Assembly (NCBI GenBank): GCA_025266875.1
Contig: JALLLT010000061.1
Coordinates: 114,203 to 178,202 of the forward strand
Source: Fennellomyces sp. T-0311
Taxonomy: Eukaryota > Mucoromycota > Mucoromycetes > Mucorales > Lichtheimiaceae
Length of the DNA: 64,000 nucleotides
Direction of reading: 5' to 3'
Positions 45,401 through 52,937 of this stretch are shown here, one piece after another. The stretch's first letter is position 1. Each line of letters opens with the position of its first letter. The translations under genes and the position numbers were made by a program. The notes below the pieces were generated by a model that saw nothing but the letters and a program-made list of their open reading frames with translations, searched no databases and had not been told where the DNA came from.

Positions 45401-46991
45401 TATGTCAGATAAGCCTGCCACCCTAAAAGCAAATACGTTTTTGGGTAATCTCGTACCTGTTACCAACGATTGTCAAGGGTACCACTTACCAAACCTTGAA
45501 GACTTGAAACATGGTGATGGAAAGCTAAAGTACAGTTTCCCACCTCTGACTCAAGAACAGGTAGACATGGTCGAAATAGGAAATGTAGACCCTCAAACGC
45601 GACAAGAATTCCTTGCACTACTAGCATCGTATCAGGACATTTTTGATTGGGATGGTCAGACACTCGGAAGAACGACTAGGCTGACCTATACCATACCCTT
45701 AAAAGAGGATGCTGTACCAGTACGAACACGACCATATCGGATGGCTCCAGTAGAAAAAGAATTTTTGAAGAAGGAGCTTGAGCGCATGTGTAAGATGGGA
45801 ATTATTAGACCCTCGGCGTCTCCATGGGCGTCTCCCATTATTTTGGTTCCTAAGAAGGATGGTACATACAGGTTGACGTGTGACCTGCGTTTACTTAATA
45901 AGCAGCTTCGTCAAGACAGTTTTTCGTTGGGAAGAATCGACGATTTACTAGATCAATTGGGTAATGCCTCTATATATTCAGTATGTGATATGTCAAGAGG
46001 TTATTCACAAGTCCCTTTATCCCCAGGAATTAGTACTGAATGCACAGGATTCGTATGTTGTTTAGGAAGTTATGAACACTTGACACTTCCACAAGGTCTT
46101 AGCACCTCAGTCAGCTGTTTTTCACGTTTGGTTAGTATTTGTTATCGTGCATTATTATCATCAGCAAACTCGCCGCAAACAATGGTGGCATATTTAGATG
46201 ACCTGAATGTATTTTCGCACAACAAAAAGCAACATTTACATGCCTTAGCAAAATTATTCGCCTTAACAAGATATGCAGGCTTGGTATTTAGCCCGCGCAA
46301 GTGCGCTTTCTTTAAAGATAAGCTTAAGTTCCTCGGTTATATCGTAAGCAAGGACGGGTTACAAACAGACCCTGAAAAAATAAAGAAAATTGCATCACTG
46401 GAACAACCGAGAACTGTGAAACAAGTAAGGAGCTTCATAGGAATGGCAAGTTACTATCGGCGGTTTGTGGAAGGTTTCAGTAAGATATGTCGACCGCTGC
46501 ATAACCAGACAAAAAAGGATCGACCCGCTTGGGGTCCAGAAGAAACCTCTGCATTCGAAGAATTGAAAAGGAAATTGTGTACAAGTCCAATTTTAGCGCA
46601 TCCAAACTTCGATGAGAAATTTGAGATTCAAATTGACGCAAGCAAACAAGGTTTAGGTTGTGTCCTATCACAGCGCGATAACGAGAACCGAGAAAAGGTT
46701 ATATTATATTTAAGCCGTGGATTGAAGGGTTCTGAGAAAAATTTTAGTGCAACGAAGTTGGAGATGCTTGCGCTAGTCTGGAGTATTCGCAAACTTCGAC
46801 CATATTTGTTGTCAAACCCATTCATTGTGTATACGGATCATGCAAGCATAAAAGGACTACTAAATACGGCACGACCTGAAGGTATAGTGGCACGATGGTT
46901 AGTTACCTTAGGTGAATATATTTTTGAAGTACGGCATCGATCAGGAAAGAAGAATTCCAATGCAGATTTTCTTAGCCGGTTAGGTTATTAA
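42486..46991 (+). CDS. Element H ORF1: Gag-protease-reverse transcriptase-RNase H polyprotein, 1501 aa
   Basis: ATG 42486 in context ACAGCATG. Gag (about residues 40-200: DFRHFKETLESYF, FFRLKQGESESPRTFLARVY) forms particles. It lacks a CCHC knuckle; an Asn/Arg/Tyr-rich stretch (NYNRPRRFNNYRPQYQNNYR, about residue 320) may bind RNA instead. An acidic region and a basic KKTPGPKKSTKAPAKRR follow. Protease: ALIDSGASKTCLS at about residue 719. RT: VPKKDGTYRLTCDLRLLN and MVAYLDDLNVFSH (about 1233-1245). RNase H: IDASKQGLGCVLS, LEMLALVWSIRKLRPYL and VYTDHASIKGLL. It ends TAA right after NADFLSRLGY, where other Ty3 proteins run on into integrase. No stop or frameshift. Confidence 0.92.
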   Translation: MPESSEEIKKEIVTTGQVATAPSPVLVSTNSACFKPKLIDFCGYEGEDFRHFKETLESYFIITNVSDSARKADILMAQLKKYARIYLQVKTRTNHKLKVQYDELIKLLEEEYLTEDIIEQYKDAFFRLKQGESESPRTFLARVYQGAELANLSGREGAILVETQFKNGLLPRVRKHCQTQNASSFDQYKLCAYGYWRGQHGTVLYPQDNPFVPMKEEEKIPPAWYDRLPPSKDALDRARAHALRVPAYNPGTESPTIESLTRQMQSLELYQHESTNNAYGASVHQRPQLGHHGDSELEAIIRRIIQEENRKSVDFRNQNYNRPRRFNNYRPQYQNNYRNGRINEEPIARDTQPNRQNNYRTNLPSGFQQNYSPNREQYRARPNSPAGTIAALVEEEEFKLSQQKYTSLGYGSNGEYDEYFELERNEYDEDETDESDDEEFYQTETEELYPARELRPRNDSGKVKKIDNPLKKVAFQELPLRRKKKNRDNYTTTNIGRTVPTVTHEIAANENTPPIANMEIDPKERENLPQPPPVTAFGKTGFTREETPIWRTTTKKAPVGRQWTKFRNEFERMDLDSPSSDNTTRISHKTNTEVVDLTKPQRGKDKVSRPKAPQTSKKTPGPKKSTKAPAKRRAAGGRIYTAAQKKIPYNISADVLNRSADISVGQLISIAPSLRRHLITACRESRTLAVLDNQGPDLTSSYTTALYANFVIHSVPVKALIDSGASKTCLSKAFIDRLGLRITNPSTAVFLLGNGDRQASLGSIANVPLRPNSSDPVPITIEVLPDCPVDLIVGNNWLSKARARIDYESKKLWINHGITRSIPISCERQSPKGIAYTSVENTEEESDSEYSTDSSSDSEIIMGPDVEFESDSKHSSPLDEMLASEYWLGEELFTIKDDIPLDTNFCDDKIRVDTREDIHLEPDSYYTYEVPISERIYNTYVFENNGTLGLGIDVYSGILYENENSYRVTILNMSDKPATLKANTFLGNLVPVTNDCQGYHLPNLEDLKHGDGKLKYSFPPLTQEQVDMVEIGNVDPQTRQEFLALLASYQDIFDWDGQTLGRTTRLTYTIPLKEDAVPVRTRPYRMAPVEKEFLKKELERMCKMGIIRPSASPWASPIILVPKKDGTYRLTCDLRLLNKQLRQDSFSLGRIDDLLDQLGNASIYSVCDMSRGYSQVPLSPGISTECTGFVCCLGSYEHLTLPQGLSTSVSCFSRLVSICYRALLSSANSPQTMVAYLDDLNVFSHNKKQHLHALAKLFALTRYAGLVFSPRKCAFFKDKLKFLGYIVSKDGLQTDPEKIKKIASLEQPRTVKQVRSFIGMASYYRRFVEGFSKICRPLHNQTKKDRPAWGPEETSAFEELKRKLCTSPILAHPNFDEKFEIQIDASKQGLGCVLSQRDNENREKVILYLSRGLKGSEKNFSATKLEMLALVWSIRKLRPYLLSNPFIVYTDHASIKGLLNTARPEGIVARWLVTLGEYIFEVRHRSGKKNSNADFLSRLGY

Positions 46992-47040
46992 TGCTGTTGC
47001 TAACCGATATAATATCGAGTTCCACTTCTGCTATCGACTC

Positions 47041-47071
<31 letters not shown>

Positions 47072-47325
47072 TGATTATTTACCGACTAGTACGGGATGTC
47101 GTTAAACTCACGCGAAAAATATCAACAATGGACCAGCACGGGATGTCGTTAAACTCATGCGAAGCAATTGACAAACTTACCTTAAATAACTGTTAAATCC
47201 GATATAAGCATAATCTGTGTCACCAATACTGTCAACAAGGAATCAATGCAACCTTATAATTAATAACTTGGAAATTGACTTTTAATCATAGCTCACTCGA
47301 CTTCAATATCAATTTAAGAGACAGC
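46992..47325 (+). other. Spacer between ORF1 and integrase ORF of element H: A28 tract and direct repeat
   Basis: Contains 28 consecutive A (47041-47068) and then two copies of ACGGGATGTCGTTAAACTCA (near 47090 and 47138) in larger imperfect copies of about 36 bp. No coding capacity joins ORF1 to ORF2 in any frame. Possible roles are an internal start signal for the integrase RNA or protein, or a scar from template switching on a polyadenylated RNA. Confidence 0.7.
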
Positions 47326-48654
47326 ATGGACCCAGTTAAACTATCATTATTGCAATACTACCTTGATACCTTGGAGTATCCGCCTGGAATAACTAAACAA
47401 CAACAACGTTACATTGCTACACAATGCAAGCATTATTTCACGTGTAATGAACGCGTGTATCGACGCCACACATCTGGGCCACGTTTAGTTTTGACACGCC
47501 AAGAAGCGGATAATGCAATATATCAATACCATTTTCATCCCTTAGGAGGACACTTCTCTCCTTTAGCTACTTATAATAAAATCCGCGCCAAATACTATTA
47601 CGAAGGTATGCGCGTTGATATAGAACGAAAACTAAGAGCATGCCATCATTGCCAAATGGTAGGAAAACCACGTGGGATAAACGAACCACTTCATTCTATA
47701 TCCGTAGTTCCCACGCCATTTGAATTCATATCCATAGATGTCAAGCATCTACAGCCGAGTAGGTCAGGACATCAATATATTTTTGTTTGCTGCGACCTAT
47801 TTTCCAAATTTGTTGTAGCAAAACCAACTAGACTTGCAAACGCAACAGAACTCGCCGAATTCCTTTTTGAAAACATCATTTGTATACATTCGACACCAAA
47901 AATATTACTAACCGATAATGGAACGAACATGCGAAGTAAATTGATTGAATCTGTATGTAAAAACTTCTCCATTACACACCGCTTCACGACGGCTTTCCAT
48001 CCGCAAGGCAATGGACTCTGTGAAGTCACCAACAAATTCATTGGATTAATGATAAAGAAATGTACAGACGAACAAAAGAAAGATTGGAATAAATATTTAC
48101 CGGCTCTGGTATATGCATACAATAGTAAAGTGCATTCGGCTCATAAGCGTACCCCGTTTGAGATTGTTTATGGACGAAAACCGTCATCTCCTTTTGATCG
48201 GGTCATGGAGGATATACCTGAATCTATATCTGTAGATATGGATGATAAACAATTTGATGAGTATATGCAAAAATTCATTCACACGTTACTAACGATAAGA
48301 CGAGAGGCTGCTGATGCTATTGCTCAAGCCCAAGAAACGCAAAGACGAACAATAGATAGAAAACTAAATGCAAAGCGGCGACATCTTATTCAACCGGGTT
48401 TCAATATTGGAGACAAGGTGCTATTGTATAAGAATTCCATTGAAACGTCTTGGTCTGGAAAAATGCAGTGGAATTGGACTGGACCGTTCTATGTACACCA
48501 TGTTAATGAAAATAGTACATACCAACTTAAGACTGAAAAGGGTATCCCGGTAAAAGGATTCGTGCATGGCAATCGTATAAAAGGATATAAGTCTATAGAT
48601 GTGAATTTCAGACCTTCTTTCACTTCGTTATCAAGTAACGACTTGGCAATCTGA
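47326..48654 (+). CDS. Element H ORF2: stand-alone integrase, 442 aa
   Basis: Inserts element cDNA into the genome. ATG 47326 (MDPVKLSLLQYY) has the same ACAGCATG context as ORF1. N-terminal zinc domain: H in YQYHFHPLGGHFS, and C-X2-C in ACHHCQMVG (HHCC). Catalytic core: FISIDVKHLQ (D), LLTDNGTNMRSK (D) and GLCEVTNKF (E). The C-terminal domain includes FNIGDKVLLYKN and WTGPFYVHHVNENSTYQL (GPY/F-type module), then GNRIKGYKS. There is no chromodomain. It ends TGA 48652-48654, 7 nt before ORF3. In nearly all Ty3 elements integrase is the C-terminus of pol; here it is separate. Confidence 0.9.
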   Translation: MDPVKLSLLQYYLDTLEYPPGITKQQQRYIATQCKHYFTCNERVYRRHTSGPRLVLTRQEADNAIYQYHFHPLGGHFSPLATYNKIRAKYYYEGMRVDIERKLRACHHCQMVGKPRGINEPLHSISVVPTPFEFISIDVKHLQPSRSGHQYIFVCCDLFSKFVVAKPTRLANATELAEFLFENIICIHSTPKILLTDNGTNMRSKLIESVCKNFSITHRFTTAFHPQGNGLCEVTNKFIGLMIKKCTDEQKKDWNKYLPALVYAYNSKVHSAHKRTPFEIVYGRKPSSPFDRVMEDIPESISVDMDDKQFDEYMQKFIHTLLTIRREAADAIAQAQETQRRTIDRKLNAKRRHLIQPGFNIGDKVLLYKNSIETSWSGKMQWNWTGPFYVHHVNENSTYQLKTEKGIPVKGFVHGNRIKGYKSIDVNFRPSFTSLSSNDLAI

Positions 48655-48661
48655 CCGTATC

Positions 48662-49042
48662 ATGGATCAAGAAGAACTCATGGCTCTATTGTCATCTCCT
48701 CTAAATTTCTCAGACATATCAGAAGAGCTTGGGAGCCTTCTAGAAGAACTGAGAACGCATGCCATCGAAGAACTCTTGGTTGCAAGAATACTTCACAACC
48801 GGATGACCTTGACTAGGCGTCTCAGCCAAGTAATTTATAGCGATCAGTACTTTGCTTCTGCTTTGGCTCAATGTCGCAATACCGGACGCAAGGCTTTACT
48901 GGTGCGTCTCTTTGTGGAACGTGCTATTGATATTGCTATTTTGCAAGAAAACCACCCGTTTCATACGAGACTCCGAAGGGAGCTACTCAGGGAGAGATTA
49001 GTTTGGGAGCTGCGTCAAAAGTCAAAGAATAATGACAAGTAA
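48662..49042 (+). CDS. Element H ORF3: unknown 126-aa helical protein
   Basis: Starts 7 nt after the integrase stop. Acidic N-terminus (MDQEELMALL, DISEELGSLLEELR), then Leu/Arg-rich segments predicted helical (EELLVARILHNRMTLTRRL, KALLVRLFVERAIDIAILQ, RLRRELLRERLVWEL) and a charged tail. No signal peptide, membrane segment, zinc motif or known retroviral accessory signature. Because it is open in a young element, it is probably maintained by selection. It might be a Gag partner or regulator, but no function is supported. It shows a weak pattern match with ORF4. Confidence 0.7.
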   Translation: MDQEELMALLSSPLNFSDISEELGSLLEELRTHAIEELLVARILHNRMTLTRRLSQVIYSDQYFASALAQCRNTGRKALLVRLFVERAIDIAILQENHPFHTRLRRELLRERLVWELRQKSKNNDK

Positions 49043-49296
49043 TAAAGGTCAAACTTTTTACCAAAGGAATATTTAAATCACCTAAAGATTTAACGCGTAA
49101 TGAATCGTGACTTATGGGACCACCGTACAATTATTCGTACTTATATTCGTCGCTATGACAGTTGATTACAGATAAGACCAGCTATAAGTGTCAATAATAA
49201 CTCTAATGACAGAATGGATCAAATCTCTGAAAATTATTTTGCCGGAAGCAAGCTATACGGAGCCATATCAGGGTTCGATTTTTATCTGATAGTGAC

Positions 49297-49315
49297 AAAA
49301 AAAAAAAAAAAAAAA
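49297..49315 (+). repeat. A19 tract before ORF4 of element H
   Basis: Nineteen A in a row, followed by a short purine-rich repeat (gtagaggaagaaagattcg twice, 49377-49422). Confidence 0.8.
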
Positions 49316-49474
49316 TGTTCTTACTACCGCAATATTATCCCTAATTGGTTGCCTAATACGTTAGATTCTATACGTGTAGAGGAAGAAGAAAGATTCGTGA
49401 AGTAGAGGAAGAAAGATTCGAGCTGTAGAAGAAAAAAGGGTATTGCCGGAAAGTAAGGCCTTCATCTTCCAAAG

Positions 49475-49482
49475 TATAAATA
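49475..49482 (+). promoter_or_regulatory. Internal TATA box before ORF4 of element H
   Basis: TATAAATA lies 47 nt upstream of ATG 49522, with a pyrimidine-rich start region (tcatttctctccatc) between. The box matches the LTR promoter boxes of this and neighbouring elements, suggesting a separate transcript for ORF4. Confidence 0.55.
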
Positions 49483-49521
49483 CCGGTCTTCATCATTCAT
49501 TTCTCTCCATCAATTCTAATA

Positions 49522-50169
49522 ATGAACTTTTATCCTGTTGGCCCTACTTCTCCTGTGTACACCGTTTCCTCTGCTTCGGGATCAGACTCAGTCAGCGACT
49601 GTATTTACCAGCTGGAGTCTCAGACTTCTGCCAGCGATATTTTGCCATCGGTGGCTTCTGATGTAAAAGTCGAGCCAATTCCAACCATTGCACCTTCTCT
49701 CATCGACGTTTCTAATGGTGTACCCAAGTACATTCCAGGATATGACCTACCAGTAGTCAAACCTGAATATGCTGCAGGTTCAGTCATCGAAAGACGCTTT
49801 GACCCTGATTTTGTCCCCCCACCATACTACCCAGCAGTTGATTCATTCACCGTCGAGAATACATTTTTCTACGATCTCAACCATGAATTCGCCTACCAGC
49901 ACCAGTGTATTCGTGTTGCGCAAAAGAATTTGGATGTTGCGAGACGTCTCCTTGCATATCGGATTGCAGCTCGCCTCTATCCTGTGTTGATGGCTATATC
50001 GGCTGAGGATACTCGCCAGCACACCATCCAATCGTATATCGCTACACATTTGCATGATACTCATGTTTCTCAGGATGCTCGTCTGCTTATACTCATCAAT
50101 AACTATTTCAATACCATGTTGCGAGAAGGATTGCCTTCCCATCTTGCCGCTACTGAAATTTTTATATAA
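49522..50169 (+). CDS. Element H ORF4: unknown 215-aa protein
   Basis: ATG 49522 (MNFYPVGPTSPVYTV). The N-terminal half is Ser/Pro/Val-rich, low in complexity and probably disordered; the middle has PPPYYPAVDSFTVENTFFYD; the C-terminal 100 residues look helical (NLDVARRLLAYRIAARLYPV, DARLLILINNYFNTMLREG). No transmembrane segment, signal peptide, envelope-like cleavage site or zinc motif was seen. The stretch LDVARRLL-x3-RIAARL-x2-V resembles LLVARIL-x2-RMTLTRRL-x2-V of ORF3. Its position after integrase is that of env in envelope-bearing Ty3 elements, but nothing in the sequence supports an envelope. Confidence 0.7.
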   Translation: MNFYPVGPTSPVYTVSSASGSDSVSDCIYQLESQTSASDILPSVASDVKVEPIPTIAPSLIDVSNGVPKYIPGYDLPVVKPEYAAGSVIERRFDPDFVPPPYYPAVDSFTVENTFFYDLNHEFAYQHQCIRVAQKNLDVARRLLAYRIAARLYPVLMAISAEDTRQHTIQSYIATHLHDTHVSQDARLLILINNYFNTMLREGLPSHLAATEIFI

Positions 50170-50500
50170 ATTCAGTTGTTGTTGTTGTGCTACACAACAA
50201 TTTGCTCCTTGGAATTTTTGGGAGCCTTTGGCAGTTACTTTTCCTTTCTCTTTCGCCTTAGGGCATATATTCTAATTCTTCTTTCCCACCAATATATGAA
50301 ATTATTTTCATAAATAAATCATGTCAGTAATAGCAGTACTCTGTATCGTTGACTCGCCTTTTGCCTTTACCTCAAGAACCATTCATCCAAGTATTGTCAC
50401 CGTCGCATGACCAGTCTTAGGCAATATGCTTGATAAACATTCCTATGGTCAAGTATAATCTTCAATACACGGGACGTGTATTTTACAAGGGAGGGGCATA
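50170..50500 (+). other. 3' untranslated part of element H with polypurine tract
   Basis: No ORF of note. It ends in the polypurine tract aagggagggg (50487-50496) that primes plus-strand DNA synthesis, 4 nt before the 3' LTR. Confidence 0.7.
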
Positions 50501-51031
50501 TGTTACGACGTTTTTGGTTCTCAAGGGAAGCTGATAGTCATTGTGACACTAACTTCCTAATTAAGTTCAGATAAATGTCAAGTCCAGACATATATCAAAA
50601 TCCAAATACTTGCCAAGATCCAGATTCTGTCCAATATCCAGATATGATCGAAAATCTATATTTTATAAAAAGTCCAGATATAAGAAATTGTATAGACTAG
50701 ATAAGTGTCTGAGGAAAGGTATAAATAGAGCGTGTCAGTTATCTGTAAAGCTTAGTTCTTCCCAACATAAAGTTTTCTCTACATAAACTTCTTTTTATTT
50801 AAACCTTCTGTCCTATCTCATCGAGAATCGACAATTGATAATTCCTTTTTAGGATATCACCGCAGTTTGGCAACGAATATAAGACCAATTCTTGAAGAAC
50901 TCCTGCGTATATTAACACTAACTTTTATAGGTTACTAACTCTTACATAGAATCTTGATAAGAAATAATTTGAGACAATTCGTTATTGTCAAATTTTAGTT
51001 GTGTCCAAGTCATACAAAAACCGACATAACA
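50501..51031 (+). repeat. 3' LTR of element H
   Basis: 531 bp, identical by eye to 41800-42330; followed by the duplicated site ACGG at 51032-51035. Confidence 0.92.
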
Positions 51032-52567
51032 ACGGGCTGATCTATTACAGGAGGCTCATCTCTTAGGTCACTTCGGCGCAGACGCTATCGTCAATGCCAT
51101 TCACGATGACGGTCTTCACTGGACTAACATTCGCAAGGATGCACTTAATACAGTGGCCAAATGCCCCGATTGCCAACGCTTTAACATTGGGAAACACAGT
51201 TACCATCCTTTAAAACATGTGATTGCTAACAGACCTGGTGACCACTGGGCTATTGACCTAGGTTCATTTGACACCGTTTCTGACAGCGGGAATTCTTATC
51301 TACTTGTTATGCTGGACATTTTCACACGTTTCGTGGTTCTTCGAGCCATACCTGACAAATACGCTTCAACTATCGCGCGCACCTTGGTTGATGTTTTCTC
51401 TTTGCTGGGCTATCCTATGGTCCTTACGCATGATTGGGGTACGGAATTCCACAATTCCTTATGCAAGCTTCTTGCTAAAGCCTCAGGATATGAACTACGG
51501 TTATCATCCAAATACCATCCACGTGGCAACGGTGCTGCCGAGAAGGCTGTGGGCATTGCAAAACAAACCATCATCAAACGCTTACAAGGCAAAGCTACGG
51601 AGTGGGATATGTTCGTCGGTAGCGCACAGCTTGCCATGAATTGTCGTCACACACGAATCCATAGTTCTCGTCCTTTCAGTGTGATGCTTGGTCGGAAACC
51701 TAATGGCTTTCAGGATTATACTGGTGTTCAGCTCGGTTCGGCCTCTTCGTCTTCGCAGGATACCAAGGCTTTGATGCAACACATCACCAACTGGGAAAAA
51801 GTCGTTATTCCTGCTCTCAGTGCACGCATGAATGCCGTACAAGCTCTGGAAAAGAGTAAGTTTGACAGTCAGAACCGCATTATTGACAGCTTTCCTATCG
51901 GCAGTAAGGTCATGATCAAGAACATTGCACGAGCGGCTAAGACCGATCCTCGTTATGTGGGCTCTTACACTGTCTACGGTCTTACCAAAGGAGGTAGTTA
52001 TGTTCTTTCCGATACCACTGGTGAATTGCTCTCAAGAAACGTTCCACCTTCGCATATGAAGTCCATCTCACCGGATACTACTGTACAGTCCAAAGACACA
52101 TACGAGATTCTCGCAGTCGTGGATCACAAACTTGATGACAAGAACCAATACCTATACCGGGTACGTTAGAAGGGATATGATGACCCTGAAGAGGACACTT
52201 GGGAACCGGCCGATCATTTCAATAGCTTGGATCTCATCCAACAATATTGGAGTCGACGTGCGACTGCTCCTAATTTCACTATCAAACGTCCACGTACTGA
52301 AGCTACCAGTACCCAATCGCGAGCAAGCAGCTCTTTCACGGCTCCTATCCACAGTTGTATAGAAACACGCTCGTCCAAGTGCAAACGTGTTGCCGCCAAC
52401 ACTGCCTCCAGTACTTAACGCGTTTAGCATGACTTTTTTATCCCATCATTTTTTTTCTCCCACTGGGTTTTTCTGGGTTTTTCTAGTCATTTGACATGCT
52501 GTTTTGTCCACAAACGTAGGGATCTACACAATCTTTTCACACGGTTGTCTTGTCTGGCGGGGGGTAA

Positions 52568-52937
52568 TGTCATATCCTACACCTTCCCACAGAGAATGCC
52601 TTCTTGTTTCAGTCTCAGACACATCTATTCTATTCGTTCTTTCGACGGCACCAACCGTACGTCATCCATTGGTCCAGTTTCTGCCAACATCTGTCGGAAA
52701 CCACTTTGATCTAGATTAGGACATAAAAGGACTCATCGAGTTTACCCGAAACATGGATAAGTTACTTAACAGGACGCTCGTCCTATATCGCCGCCTAAAC
52801 ATGGATTCGGAACATCACCAAGAAGCGTTCATCCCGACCGCTTCAACAATATAAATATCTGAGTAGTTTGTCATCAATAAAAACATCTTTAATTCGGTCT
52901 CGCACTTTCACGTCTGATCTTATTTGAGAATATCACA
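52568..52937 (+). repeat. 3' LTR of element F
   Basis: 370 bp starting TGTCATATCC (the first G of the 5' copy's TGTCG is A here). Preceded by a G6 polypurine tract and followed by the duplicate GAGCA (52938-52942) and E gag. Confidence 0.9.

Larger units (their letters stand above)
41800..51031 (+). mobile_element. Element H: 9.2-kb Ty3-like LTR retrotransposon with four ORFs
   Basis: Two 531-bp LTRs (41800-42330 and 50501-51031), identical by eye, with the 4-bp duplication ACGG (41796-41799 and 51032-51035) inside F pol; removal restores that frame. A tRNA-type primer site TGGTGCTCACTACAGGGGC follows the 5' LTR at 42334, and the polypurine tract aagggagggg (50487-50496) precedes the 3' LTR. 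Unlike E, F and I it has no chromodomain, its integrase is on a separate ORF, and two further ORFs follow. It is the youngest insertion in the stack and its ORFs are all open, so it may be active. Confidence 0.93.
38021..52418 (+). pseudogene. Element F gag-pol, single ORF broken by insertions and two stops
   Basis: ATG 38021 (MSSSTGSNSSSS). Gag is helical with a long Ser-rich linker (38870-38960), then a Cys/His cluster HFCEVHGRCGHDTIDC, then, across solo LTR G (cut at 39196/39622), a zinc-knuckle-like CHKCGAPWVPNHKC. Protease: ALLDPGATHSTVS. RT: VCDVTAAFNTMPI and TYLDDCIVAS. RNase H: LATDASNTSIGGMLF and VYTDHRALTFLH. The frame is cut at 41799 by element H and resumes in frame at 51036. Integrase: CPDCQRFNIGKHSYHP zinc motif, DHWAIDLG, HDWGTEF and GAAEKA. 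Chromodomain YLYRVR-stop-KGYDDPEEDTWEP. Stops: TAG 38318-38320 and TAG 52167-52169 (Trp in the homologous place of element E). No frameshift was seen, so only two point changes block it. Confidence 0.9.
37572..52937 (+). mobile_element. Element F: chromodomain Ty3 retrotransposon inserted in element E gag
   Basis: LTRs of 370 bp (37572-37941 and 52568-52937) with the perfect 5-bp duplication GAGCA (37567-37571 and 52938-52942) in the Gln-rich part of E gag; removal restores the E frame. The total of 15,366 bp includes solo LTR G and element H; without them and their duplicated sites F is about 5.7 kb, normal for a chromovirus. The polypurine tract ggcggggggtaa precedes the 3' LTR. The two LTRs differ at about 5 positions by eye. 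Confidence 0.92.

Noticed and set aside
47041..47068. A28 as the tail of a LINE or processed pseudogene.
   Set aside because: No LINE coding sequence, no TSD around a tail, and it lies between two genes of one LTR element.
49522..50169. ORF4 of element H as an envelope gene.
   Set aside because: No signal peptide, membrane anchor, cleavage site or glycosylation-rich ectodomain is visible; position alone is not enough.
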